DNA from: Kiritimatiellia bacterium
GTDB taxonomy: Bacteria > Verrucomicrobiota > Kiritimatiellia > RFP12 > UBA1067
Assembly (NCBI GenBank): GCA_017406465.1
Contig: JAFQYM010000002.1
Span: 1-64,000, forward strand
Direction of reading: 5' to 3'
Length of the DNA: 64,000 bases
Part shown: positions 34,518 to 42,392 of the stretch, piece after piece
Position numbering within the stretch: the stretch's first letter is position 1
Layout of the letters: every line of letters begins with the position of its first letter
Notes under the pieces: generated by a model
Database searches by the model: none
What the model was told of the DNA's origin: nothing
The model's input: only the letters and a program-made list of their open reading frames with translations
Made by a program: the position numbers and the translations under genes

Positions 34518-34523
34518 TATAAT
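34518..34523 (+). promoter_or_regulatory. -10 (TATAAT) of the V-ATPase operon
   Basis: Lacks the upstream TG of the other boxes. Leader of about 18 nt with GGAGG before the ATG at 34548. Confidence 0.5.
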
Positions 34524-34547
34524 CTAAAACACTTTTGGAGGAACGAC

Positions 34548-35117
34548 ATGTCTGAAGATTTGCAGAGTCTCTTGGAGAAGATCAACCGCGAGGGCGTTGA
34601 AAAAGCCCGCACCGAAGCCGACAAGATAATTGCCGACGCCAAGGCGAAGGCCGCCGACATCGTGAAAATGGCGAACGCAGAGGCCGCGAAGGCAAAGGCA
34701 GACGCGGAAAAGGCCGCGGCAGACTACGCTGCGCGCGCCGCAGAGACGGTGCGCCAGGCAGAGCGCGACACAATACTCAAAATAGAGTCATCCGTCACCG
34801 CCCTTCTCGAAAAAGTCCTCAAGGCGGATGTCGACGTCGCTCTTGCAGACGAAAAGACCGTGGCCGCACTCGTCGCAGAGGCGATCAAGGATCTCGTCGG
34901 CTCGGTCGAAGTCGCGGCGGCCCCCAAGCTCGCCGCCACCCTCAAGGCGCAGCTCGCCTCCAAGGGCAATGTCACAGTAGTGATGGACGACACGCTCGGA
35001 ACCGGCTTCTCCGTAAAGACCGACGGCGGACGCGTAGAGCATGCATTCACCGGCGAAGTGATTGCGGACGAGCTCGCAAAGCGCCTCAGGCCAGACCTCG
35101 CGAAGCTGCTCAAGTGA
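34548..35117 (+). CDS. atpE: V/A-type ATPase subunit E
   Basis: 189 residues. Peripheral stalk subunit linking the catalytic head to the membrane part. The N-terminal half is a long Ala/Lys/Glu helix (EKARTEADKIIADAKAKAAD, AEAAKAKADAEKAAADYAA), the C-terminal half a compact domain (VTVVMDDTLGTGFSVKTDGG). The ATG follows GGAGG. The in-frame upstream extension is not supported. First gene of the locus. Confidence 0.8.
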   Translation: MSEDLQSLLEKINREGVEKARTEADKIIADAKAKAADIVKMANAEAAKAKADAEKAAADYAARAAETVRQAERDTILKIESSVTALLEKVLKADVDVALADEKTVAALVAEAIKDLVGSVEVAAAPKLAATLKAQLASKGNVTVVMDDTLGTGFSVKTDGGRVEHAFTGEVIADELAKRLRPDLAKLLK

Positions 35118-35575
35118 TGTCCACCGACTACATAGTCGCAAGTCTCCCGACGCTTGCCTTCGACGCGCCGGCGCCGATTACGTGGGAGAAATTCGCGGAA
35201 GCCGCGCCGGACGCGGAACGCCTCGTCGCCACGTCGGGATGGAACGACCTCGAAACCCAACTCCGCAACGCCATGGCCGCCGCGAGAGGCGGCGCTAAAT
35301 ACGAGCGTCCCGCGGACGGCTGCTCGCTTTACTGGAAAAACCGCGTCTCCGCCTGTTTTCAGGAGAAAGAGGTCGCGAAGCGCCAGGACATGATCGACAG
35401 GGTTTGGTGGGACGCCGCCGGCGAACTTACCCCTCCGGCCTCGCCGCTTGGTTCCGGCGCACTAGCCACCTACGCGGTCCGTCTCAAGATCGCGCTACGC
35501 CGCTCCGCCGTCTCGACGGAGAGAGGCAACGCGGCGTTCGACGCCATCACCTCCGAAACGAAGATGAACTTCTAA
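35117..35575 (+). CDS. DUF2764 family V-ATPase-associated protein
   Basis: 152 residues. The protein matches the DUF2764 type found between the E and A subunit genes of bacterial V-ATPases: it begins MSTDYIVASLPTLAFDAPAP (compare Y.Y.I..LP.L) and has a helical body. Its biochemical role is unknown. Start and preceding stop overlap as TGATG. Confidence 0.75.
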   Translation: MSTDYIVASLPTLAFDAPAPITWEKFAEAAPDAERLVATSGWNDLETQLRNAMAAARGGAKYERPADGCSLYWKNRVSACFQEKEVAKRQDMIDRVWWDAAGELTPPASPLGSGALATYAVRLKIALRRSAVSTERGNAAFDAITSETKMNF

Positions 35576-35578
35576 ATC

Positions 35579-35610
35579 CTTCAACCTTTCAACTTTTCAA
35601 CCTTTCAACA
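35579..35610 (+). repeat. Four tandem 8-nt repeats (TTTCAACN) in front of atpA
   Basis: Units at 35579, 35587, 35595 and 35603; the ATG follows at 35615. No Shine-Dalgarno sequence is present, so this pyrimidine/A-rich array is the whole ribosome-entry region. Confidence 0.8.
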
Positions 35611-35614
35611 TCTT

Positions 35615-37381
35615 ATGACAACTACCGGAAAAATCGTCGCCGTCAACGGCAACATGATCACGGTCGCATTTGACGGCGCCGTGGCGCAGAACGAAGTCGG
35701 CTACGCCGTGTGCGGCGAAAAGAAGCTAATGGCGGAGATCGTGCGCGTGCGCGGCACGCGCTGCGACATGCAGGTGTTCGACGCGACGACAGACCTCATG
35801 GTCGACGATCGCGTAGAGTTCACGGGGGAACTGCTTGCCGCAGAGCTCGGGCCCGGCATGCTCGCACAGGTCTACGACGGTCTCCAGAACCCTCTCGCCG
35901 ATCTTGCGAAGGAAGCGAGCAAGATTTCAAAAGACGCGGAGTTCTTCCTCCAGCGCGGCATGTACATCCCCGGCCTCCCCCGCGACAGGAAATGGGATTT
36001 CCACCCGCTTGCAAAGGTCGGAGACCGCGTTACGGCCGGCGACTTCCTCGGCTGGGTGACGGAAGGCATCTTCGACGACAAGACGATGCCAGGTCACAAG
36101 ATCATGGTCCCCTTCGCGCTCCGCGGCGTCTACACCGTTAAGTCGCTCGCCCCTGCAGGCGACTACACCGTGACCGACACGATCGCGACGCTTACCGGTC
36201 CCGACGGCAAGGACGTTCCCGTACAGATGATGCAGCGCTGGCCAGTCAAGGTGCCGATCAAATGCTTCAAGGAGCGCCTCGCGCCGACAGAGACGCTCGA
36301 GACGACGGTCCGCACGATCGACACGTTCTTCCCTGTCGCCATCGGCGGCACGTACTGCATCCCCGGGCCCTTCGGCGCGGGCAAGACGGTCCTTCAGCAG
36401 ACCACCGCGCGCTATGCGAAGGTCGACATCGTGATTTCCGCCGCGTGCGGCGAACGCGCGGGCGAAGTCGTCGAGACGCTAAAGGAATTCCCCGAGATCG
36501 TCGACCCCAAGACGGGCCAGTCGCTAATGAAGCGCACGATCATCATCTGCAACACGTCGTCGATGCCTGTCGCCTCGCGCGAGGCGTCGGTCTACACGGC
36601 GGTGACGCTCGCCGAGTACTTTAGGCAGATGGGACTCAATGTCCTCGTTCTCGCCGACTCCACCTCACGCTGGGCGCAGGCGATGCGCGAACTCTCGGGC
36701 CGACTTGAGGAAATCCCGGGCGAAGAGGCGTTCCCCGCCTACCTCGAATCAAGAATCGCGGCGTTCTACGAGCGCGCGGGCCGCATCATGCTAAAGAACG
36801 GCTCGACCGGCTCCATCACGATCGGCGGCACGGTCTCTCCCGCAGGCGGCAACTTCGACGAGCCGGTGACGCAGGCTACCTTGAAGGTCGTAGGCGGCTT
36901 CCACGGGCTCTCCCGCGCGCGCTCCGACGCACGCCGATACCCGGCAATCGACCCTCTCGACAGCTGGAGCCACTACAATTCCGTCATCGAGCAGCCTCGC
37001 GTCGAAAAGGCGCGCGCGATACTGCGCAAGGGCAACGAAGTAGGGCAGATGATGAAGGTCGTCGGCGAAGAGGGAACTTCGCTCGCGGACTTCACGACCT
37101 ACCTGAAGGCCGAGTTCCTCGACGCAGTATACCTCCAGCAGAACGCGTTCTCAGAATCCGACGCGACGACGCCAGTCGCCCGCCAGAAGGTCATGTTCGA
37201 CATCGTCGAAAAGGCCCTTCTCGGCGAATACTCAATTGACGACAAGGCGGACATGCGCAAGTTCTTCATGGACCTCCAGCAGACCTTCATCGACTGGAAC
37301 GACAAGCCGTTCGAGTCCGACGAATTCAACTCGCTCAAGGCGGAGCTCGAGAAGAAGATCGCAGGCAGCTCGGTCAAGTAA
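35615..37381 (+). CDS. atpA: V/A-type ATPase catalytic subunit A
   Basis: 588 residues. Catalytic nucleotide-binding subunit of the rotary ATPase. Seen: N-terminal beta barrel, the A-specific bulge region (KISKDAEFFLQRGMYIPGLP), P-loop GPFGAGKTVLQQ near 250, GERAGEVVETL, Walker B region NVLVLADSTSRWAQAMRELS (Asp, then SRWA), GGNFDEPVTQATLKVVGGFH. Full length. No ribosome site, but an 8-nt repeat array upstream. Subunits B, D, I and K, which normally follow, are missing; a 6-bp AAGGGC/GCCCTT hairpin and a new promoter come next. Confidence 0.95.
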   Translation: MTTTGKIVAVNGNMITVAFDGAVAQNEVGYAVCGEKKLMAEIVRVRGTRCDMQVFDATTDLMVDDRVEFTGELLAAELGPGMLAQVYDGLQNPLADLAKEASKISKDAEFFLQRGMYIPGLPRDRKWDFHPLAKVGDRVTAGDFLGWVTEGIFDDKTMPGHKIMVPFALRGVYTVKSLAPAGDYTVTDTIATLTGPDGKDVPVQMMQRWPVKVPIKCFKERLAPTETLETTVRTIDTFFPVAIGGTYCIPGPFGAGKTVLQQTTARYAKVDIVISAACGERAGEVVETLKEFPEIVDPKTGQSLMKRTIIICNTSSMPVASREASVYTAVTLAEYFRQMGLNVLVLADSTSRWAQAMRELSGRLEEIPGEEAFPAYLESRIAAFYERAGRIMLKNGSTGSITIGGTVSPAGGNFDEPVTQATLKVVGGFHGLSRARSDARRYPAIDPLDSWSHYNSVIEQPRVEKARAILRKGNEVGQMMKVVGEEGTSLADFTTYLKAEFLDAVYLQQNAFSESDATTPVARQKVMFDIVEKALLGEYSIDDKADMRKFFMDLQQTFIDWNDKPFESDEFNSLKAELEKKIAGSSVK

Positions 37382-37480
37382 GGGCAAAAACGCCCTTGCG
37401 CAAAAGGACGAAAAAGTGTATCATATTGGTGTCGGTTCAACGTCTGGGCCGACAGGAAAAAAAACCAAGGAATCATAACA

Positions 37481-37795
37481 ATGAAGAAACTTATGTTTGT
37501 CGCGGCTCTCGCCGCCCTCGCCTCCGGCTGCGTATGTGTCGGACCCTCCAACGCCAACTCCCTCCTCACGCTCGACGTCCAGAGCCCTGACATGAGCTTT
37601 GTCGACAATGACGTCAAGCCCGCCAAGATGGGCGCCGCAAAGGCCGAAGGCATCATCTGCTTCTGCGAAGGCGACGCTTCCCTCAAGGCCGCCATGGACA
37701 ACGGCGGCATCAAGAAGGTTCACCACGTCGACTACAAGGTGAAGAACATCCTCGGCATCATCGGATCGACCACCACGATCGTCTGGGGCGAATAA
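37481..37795 (+). CDS. TRL-like lipoprotein
   Basis: 104 residues. Lipoprotein signal (MKKLMFVAALAALASGCVCV) then the TRL-family pattern: GAAKAEGIICFCEGDASLKA, AAMDNGGIKKVHHVDYKVKN, ILGIIGSTTTIVWG. The family was named for location near tRNA genes, and a tRNA-Pro lies on the other strand 60 bp downstream. Function unknown. AAGGA precedes the ATG; TATCAT near 37428 may be the -10. Confidence 0.75.
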   Translation: MKKLMFVAALAALASGCVCVGPSNANSLLTLDVQSPDMSFVDNDVKPAKMGAAKAEGIICFCEGDASLKAAMDNGGIKKVHHVDYKVKNILGIIGSTTTIVWGE

Positions 37796-37822
37796 TCCAA
37801 GGGTTCAACAACCTGAAAATCG

Positions 37823-37852
37823 AAAAGCCGCACTTCAAGGTGCGGCTTTTTT
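37823..37852 (+). terminator. Bidirectional terminator between the TRL gene and tRNA-Pro
   Basis: AAAAGCCGCAC-TTCAAG-GTGCGGCTTTTTT: 7-bp GC stem flanked by A4/T6, so it works for the plus-strand lipoprotein and for the minus-strand tRNA. Confidence 0.85.
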
Positions 37853-37856
37853 GATT

Positions 37857-37933
37857 TGGTCGGAGCGGAGGGATTTGAACCCTCGACCTTTTGCTCCCGA
37901 AGCAAACGCGCTACCAGACTGCGCTACGCTCCG
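37857..37933 (-). tRNA. tRNA-Pro (anticodon CGG)
   Basis: 77 nt with encoded CCA. Acceptor CGGAGCG/CGCTCCG, D-arm GCGCAGTCTGGTAGCGC, anticodon stem-loop TTTGC-TTCGGGA-GCAAA (anticodon CGG), T-loop TTCAAAT. Confidence 0.95.
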
Positions 37934-37966
37934 ACATCGGGTCTTTCACGAATGAAAGTGGCGGAT

Positions 37967-37995
37967 AGTATACGCTTTCCGCGTCGCAAAGTCAA
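37967..37995 (-). promoter_or_regulatory. Canonical sigma-70 promoter of tRNA-Pro
   Basis: TTGACT (37990-37995), 17-bp spacer, TATACT (37967-37972). It is the only promoter in the window where a near-consensus -35 at perfect spacing is plain. Confidence 0.85.
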
Positions 37996-38005
37996 TGGCG
38001 AAACT

Positions 38006-38719
38006 TCAGCGGCTGAAGTTGAAGTTTACAAACGGAAAGCAAGGAAGAAAACCTGAGCTGTTTATATTGACGAGTCCGAGCTGGAGGCCTTCATGATGCT
38101 TAGCGAAATTGACGAGACCGAGCTGAAGACCAGTGGAGGTCTCGGCGGAGACGTTGATACCGCCCATCTGGGCGCCGGAGACGTCCCTAAGACCATAGTT
38201 GAAACCCGCGATCGACCAACCGGTGAACTTGCTGCGCGTAGTGAGCATCGCATCGAACGAAACGCCCGATAAGTTGCCAACCATCCAGCTGACGCCGCCG
38301 ATCTGGAAGCCCGTGAACTCGCCGCCGTAGTTGACCGTGCCGATCTGGACACCAGCGGACTCGTCTTCGTTCCAGTTCACGATTCCCGAAATCTGTACGC
38401 CGTGGAAATCCTTGTCCCTGTTCGCTATGGCGCCGAACTGGAGCCCCTTTACAGAAGCGAGATCAACGAGATTGAAGCCCGTGAACTGGAAGCCGGTCAT
38501 CCTCTCGCCGAGAAGCCCGACAACGCCTATGTCGGCACCAATAAGGCAACCCTTGTTGTTGCCGTAGGGAAAGTCGAGCCGAAGGCCGTAGACGTCGCTG
38601 CGAGCCCAGGGGAGCATGATGTCACCAGGCGAATAAAAGCTGAACTGGCACCATGTGGCGTCCGCAGACGCGACGTAGGCGGAGATGATCATAAACGCGG
38701 CGGCGATGAGCTTTTTCAT
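38006..38719 (-). CDS. LA_2272-type surface repeat protein
   Basis: 237 residues: signal peptide (MKKLIAAAFMIISAYVASAD), then repeats of the form GxQxGxxN (GLQFGAIANRDKDFHGVQIS, AGVQIGTVNYGGEFTGFQIG, GLQLGLVNFAKHHEGLQLGL). The short regular repeats suggest a beta-solenoid or outer-membrane surface protein. AAAGGAC precedes the ATG; its promoter overlaps the end of glyS. Confidence 0.7.
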   Translation of the reverse strand: MKKLIAAAFMIISAYVASADATWCQFSFYSPGDIMLPWARSDVYGLRLDFPYGNNKGCLIGADIGVVGLLGERMTGFQFTGFNLVDLASVKGLQFGAIANRDKDFHGVQISGIVNWNEDESAGVQIGTVNYGGEFTGFQIGGVSWMVGNLSGVSFDAMLTTRSKFTGWSIAGFNYGLRDVSGAQMGGINVSAETSTGLQLGLVNFAKHHEGLQLGLVNINSSGFLPCFPFVNFNFSR

Positions 38720-38745
38720 CTTTGATGTCCTTTCATGTGTTGTAG

Positions 38746-38754
38746 ATTATATCA
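38746..38754 (-). promoter_or_regulatory. Extended -10 (TGATATAAT), overlapping the glyS stop
   Basis: The TGA stop of the glycyl-tRNA synthetase gene is the TGA of this TGnTATAAT box. Confidence 0.6.
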
Positions 38755-40395
38755 AAATTCGAGCGCGGCGTACATCATGGCGAGAAATTCTTCGTACGTC
38801 ATGCGCTTCTGCTCCATAGAGTCGCGTTCACGTACGGTGAAGGTACCATCCTTCGTCGTCTGCTCGTCTACGGTGATGCACCACGGAGTTCCCGCCTCGT
38901 CCTGGCGGCGGTAGCGCCGGCCAATCGCACCCGAGACGTCCCACATGCAGTTGACCTTCTGCTGGAGCTTCCTGAAAATGTCGCGCGCAAAGTTGAACTG
39001 CGCTTCGTCCTTCTTGATCAGCGGGAAAATCGCGACCTTGATCGGAGCAACCTTCGGATTGAAGTGAAGAACCGTGCGGATGTCCTCCTTGCCCTTCTCA
39101 TCGGTGAGCTTCTGCTCTTCATACGCCTCGCATAGAAGCGCGAGCATAAGGCGGTCGACGCCTGCCGATGGCTCGATCACGTGCGGGATGTACTTTCCGT
39201 CGAAGAGGTTCTCGCAGAACGCCTTCGCCTTCGCGAACACGTCGGCACGTTCCTCCTCGGTCAGCACGATCTCCTTGCCGGCCTTGGCGGACAAGGCCTT
39301 CTCGCGGCGCTCGACCCATTCCTTCTGGGTCTTCTCGATGAACGCGGCCTTCTGCTCGTCCGTCAGCTTCTTGCACGCCTGCTTGAGCGGATCGTCGAAG
39401 ACGAGCTGCGGCACCTTCGAGTGGATCTGGTGCTGCGTGAGGTCGAAGTCGCTGCGGGCCGCGATGCCCTCGAGCTCCTGGCGCCCGAACGGGAAGTCGT
39501 ACTCGATGTCGACGCAGGCGCGCGCGTAGTGCGCGAGCTCGTCCGGCTTCTGCCAGTACTCGACGAACTTCTCGGTCGGCAGGCCGACCGCGTTCAGGAA
39601 TTTCTTCCTCTGCTCGACCCAGTACTTGTGCCAGACCTCCCAGCCCCAGTCGTCCTGTACGGGGCCCGTGATGTCGGGATTGTCGGCGAGAGTCACCACG
39701 TGGCCGTACTGGAGCTCGATCGCCTCGTCGGGGCGGATGAAGAACTCGAGCTCCATCTGCTCGAACTCGCGCGAGCGGAACGTGTAGTTGCGCGGCGTCA
39801 CCTCGTTGCGGAAAGACTTCCCCATCTGCGCGATGCCGTAGGGAACCGTCATGCGCGAGGTCGCCGTAACGTTCAGGAACTGCGCGAAGATCGCCTGCGC
39901 AGTCTCGGGACGGAGGTAGGCGACGTTCGACGGGTCGTCGATAGGACCGACCACCGTCTTGAACATGAGGTTGAAGGGCTTGGGCTCCGTCAGCTCGCCG
40001 CCGCAGTAGGGGCAGAAGAAATCGCTTCCTGCTACCTTCGGCTGGGGCTTCTTCTTCTGGTCGGCGTAGATGTCCTTGATCTGGTCGGCGCGCATCAGCT
40101 TCTTGCAGTCCTTGCACATCGTCATCGGGTCGGCAAACGTGTCGAGATGGCCCGAGGCCTTCCAGATCTTCGGGTGCATGATGATCGTGGCGTCAAGACC
40201 CGCGACATCCTCGCGCCCGCGAACGGTGAACTGCCACCACGCCTGCTTGACGTTGGCCTTGAGTTCGCATCCAAGAGGGCCGTAATCCCAGAAACCCGGC
40301 ATTCCGCCATATATCTCAGACGAATGGTAAATGAATCCGCGACGCTTGCAAAGCGCACTCAGCGCGTCCAATGACGATTTGTTTTCTTCTGCCAT
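38752..40395 (-). CDS. glyS: Glycyl-tRNA synthetase (alpha2 type)
   Basis: 547 residues. Charges tRNA-Gly. It is the eukaryote/Gram-positive-like single-chain form: N-terminal GFIYHSSEIYGGMPGFWDYG, a zinc site (CKDCKKLM ... CPYCGG), class II motif 2 (SFRNEVTPRNYTFRSREFEQ), motif 3 (IEPSAGVDRLMLALL) and C-terminal anticodon-binding domain (AIGRRYRRQDEAGTPWCITV). Complete. The leader is about 4 nt. Confidence 0.95.
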   Translation of the reverse strand: MAEENKSSLDALSALCKRRGFIYHSSEIYGGMPGFWDYGPLGCELKANVKQAWWQFTVRGREDVAGLDATIIMHPKIWKASGHLDTFADPMTMCKDCKKLMRADQIKDIYADQKKKPQPKVAGSDFFCPYCGGELTEPKPFNLMFKTVVGPIDDPSNVAYLRPETAQAIFAQFLNVTATSRMTVPYGIAQMGKSFRNEVTPRNYTFRSREFEQMELEFFIRPDEAIELQYGHVVTLADNPDITGPVQDDWGWEVWHKYWVEQRKKFLNAVGLPTEKFVEYWQKPDELAHYARACVDIEYDFPFGRQELEGIAARSDFDLTQHQIHSKVPQLVFDDPLKQACKKLTDEQKAAFIEKTQKEWVERREKALSAKAGKEIVLTEEERADVFAKAKAFCENLFDGKYIPHVIEPSAGVDRLMLALLCEAYEEQKLTDEKGKEDIRTVLHFNPKVAPIKVAIFPLIKKDEAQFNFARDIFRKLQQKVNCMWDVSGAIGRRYRRQDEAGTPWCITVDEQTTKDGTFTVRERDSMEQKRMTYEEFLAMMYAALEF

Positions 40396-40405
40396 AATGG
40401 TATGT

Positions 40406-40414
40406 ATTATACCA
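40406..40414 (-). promoter_or_regulatory. Extended -10 (TGGTATAAT), near-leaderless glyS
   Basis: Ten nucleotides separate TATAAT from the ATG. ATGGTA and TACCAT flank the box as a 6-bp inverted repeat that also covers +1. Confidence 0.6.
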
Positions 40415-40518
40415 TATTTTCCGTCGGCATAGACAACAGACCAAAGGCGTCAGGCACCTTGGCGCAATCTAGCGACAAATGACCAACTGCGGCGGATCAA
40501 GCCGCGTTGCCAAGCTGA

Positions 40519-41442
40519 TCAAGGCAACATCGGGTATGCGGCTCCGTCGACCGGACGGTCGGAGAATTCGTCGCGTTCGTCGGGCTCTGGGGCGAAAAGC
40601 ATTGTATATTCGTCCAGAATGTCTTTCGCGCAGTTCGTCGTAACAGTATCGGCGCCGACTGCGAAGGCACGAAGCACGTGCGGAAGTTCGTCAACCGTCC
40701 AGACATGGAACGAAAGCCCTTCCTTCTTGACAGCCGCGACGAACGCTTCGTCCACGACGTCTGGGTCGAAATGCACGTCCACGCCGTCAGCTGCGGCTTC
40801 ACGAGCACCCGCGACCACTTCGTCCACCGTGATCGGACGGCGAGACTCGCCCTTACCGACATGCGAACCAACAAGCCAATATACAGTGTACTCGGGAAGA
40901 ACGTCCTTCACCGCCTTGCACACGCTCTGATTGAAGCTTATGAACAGCACGTTGTCGGGAGTCGCATTGCCCTGCGACGAGATTATGGCCTTGATGACAG
41001 GCACGATCTCCGGACCGGACTTGATCTCGAGATAGATTCGCCTGCCGTTTTTCGCAAGCGCGAGGACGTCCTCGAGAAGCGCCGGGCGAGTTCCCGCATA
41101 CTGCGAGTCCTTCCACTTGCCCCAACTGCCGACGTCGAGCTTCGAGAGCGTGTCTTCCCAGGTAACGTCCGCGCACTTGCTCTTGTTCGCCCCCCCGGTG
41201 GTGCGCTTTAGGTCGGGGTCGTGAAACGTGAACACGCGACCGTCCTTCGAAAGATACAGGTCGCATTCAAAGCCGAACCCACGCTCCACCGCAAGCTTGT
41301 AGGCGGGCAATGTGTTCTCGGGCGCGTCCTTCGATTCGCCGCGGTGGGCGATGAGAGTGTCGTATCCCGGTCTCTTTGCAGTAGCGCAACCGGCAAGAGC
41401 CGCTATGGCCACCATCTGCAGGGCAATTGTCGCAATCTTCAT
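40519..41442 (-). CDS. Glycerophosphodiester phosphodiesterase lipoprotein
   Basis: 307 residues. Hydrolyses glycerophosphodiesters to glycerol-3-phosphate and alcohol. Lipoprotein signal (MKIATIALQMVAIAALAGC). GDPD motifs: LIAHRGESKDAPENTLPAY (catalytic His, Glu), FECDLYLSKDGRVFTFHD (Glu, Asp, second His), IYLEIKSGPE and late WTVDELPHVLRAFAVGADTV. GGAGG precedes the ATG at 41442; the upstream in-frame codons are leader. Confidence 0.9.
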   Translation of the reverse strand: MKIATIALQMVAIAALAGCATAKRPGYDTLIAHRGESKDAPENTLPAYKLAVERGFGFECDLYLSKDGRVFTFHDPDLKRTTGGANKSKCADVTWEDTLSKLDVGSWGKWKDSQYAGTRPALLEDVLALAKNGRRIYLEIKSGPEIVPVIKAIISSQGNATPDNVLFISFNQSVCKAVKDVLPEYTVYWLVGSHVGKGESRRPITVDEVVAGAREAAADGVDVHFDPDVVDEAFVAAVKKEGLSFHVWTVDELPHVLRAFAVGADTVTTNCAKDILDEYTMLFAPEPDERDEFSDRPVDGAAYPMLP

Positions 41443-41486
41443 TTTGTTCCTCCTGTATATGGATACGGACATCGCCGTATGCCGTA

Positions 41487-41495
41487 ATTTTACCA
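41487..41495 (-). promoter_or_regulatory. Extended -10 (TGGTAAAAT) of the GDPD gene
   Basis: Leader of about 38 nt ending in GGAGGAACAAA. Confidence 0.5.
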
Positions 41496-41549
41496 AAATA
41501 CGCCGCAATAGGCAACCCCAGCCACATCACAAGAAAAGGCGAGATGCAG

Positions 41550-41642
41550 TTCGTGAGGCGGCGGCCGAATGCTCCTCCTCGCGGGCCCTCGGCGAATACG
41601 CCGCATCCGCTCGCTCGGACATTCGCTCCGCCACCTCACGAA
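41550..41642. repeat. 93-nt hairpin element
   Basis: Arms 41550-41571 and 41620-41642 pair almost fully (TTCGTGAGG-C/T-GGCGG at the base, CGAATG at the top). The loop holds smaller GC palindromes (GGCGAATACGCC). It lies after the haemolysin III stop and before the GDPD promoter, so it may also end transcription. Confidence 0.6.
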
Positions 41643-41672
41643 TTATGCTACGACCAGAGAACTACACAGCGA

Positions 41673-42326
41673 CTACATCACATACCAGAGGATGCAGAAG
41701 AAGTGGCAGATCGTGCCGGCGAGCACGAAGAGGTGCCACACCATGTGCGCGTAGGGAAGCGACTTCCAGAGATAGAAGACGCAGCCAAGCGTATAGAGCC
41801 CGCCGCCAAGCGTCAGCCACATCGTACCGAGCCCGTGAAGCGAGCGTATGAGCGGCACAATCGCGAGAATCGCCACCCACCCCATCACGATGTACGCCAA
41901 GGTCGACACGATCCTGAACCGCCCCGTCGTCCAGATCTTGAAGAAAATCCCGGCAAGCGTCCCGCCCCACTCGATGCCGAAAATCGTCCACGCAAGCCCA
42001 GGATGGTCGGGCCTCAGCGTGACAAGGCAGAAAGGCGTGTAAGTTCCCGCTATCAGGAAGTAGATCGCCATGTGGTCCATCTTGTGGAGGACCCTCTTCG
42101 CCGGCAGATACGTCACAGTATGGTAAGCAGACGATATCGCATAGAGAAGAATCATAGAAAAGCCAAAGATCGCCCCGGAAGTCGTTTTCCACGCGACATC
42201 CACGCCGCTCGTCGCCCCCTTCCATACGAGAAGCGCGAGCATTGCGGCGCCAAGGTGTGACCCGACGACGTGCGTGACGGCATTGGCGATTTCCTCGCCA
42301 GAGGTGTATGTTCTTCCATTCCTCAT
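41673..42326 (-). CDS. Haemolysin III / PAQR family membrane protein
   Basis: 217 residues, seven predicted helices. Family marks: EEIANAVTHVVGSHLGAAML, AISSAYHTV (conserved SxxxH), HKMDHMAIYFLIAGTYTPF (DH.aIf.lIAGTYTP) and the C-terminal HMVWHLFVLAGTICHFF with paired His that bind zinc in this superfamily. A TGGTAAATT box at 42339-42347 may drive it, divergent from ftsH. Confidence 0.9.
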   Translation of the reverse strand: MRNGRTYTSGEEIANAVTHVVGSHLGAAMLALLVWKGATSGVDVAWKTTSGAIFGFSMILLYAISSAYHTVTYLPAKRVLHKMDHMAIYFLIAGTYTPFCLVTLRPDHPGLAWTIFGIEWGGTLAGIFFKIWTTGRFRIVSTLAYIVMGWVAILAIVPLIRSLHGLGTMWLTLGGGLYTLGCVFYLWKSLPYAHMVWHLFVLAGTICHFFCILWYVM

Positions 42327-42375
42327 TTCTCGGCGCAGAATTTACCAAAAATTCGCCCAACAAGTCAATCGGATT

Positions 42376-42384
42376 TGGTATAAT
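42376..42384 (+). promoter_or_regulatory. Extended -10 (TGGTATAAT), leaderless ftsH
   Basis: TATAAT-TTACCT-AT-ATG: the predicted +1 is 2 nt before the start codon. It begins a nine-gene operon. Confidence 0.7.
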
Positions 42385-42392
42385 TTACCTAT

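Noticed and set aside
39181..40374. 397-codon plus-strand frame over glyS
   Set aside because: Antisense to glycyl-tRNA synthetase; Leu/Arg/Val-rich shadow.
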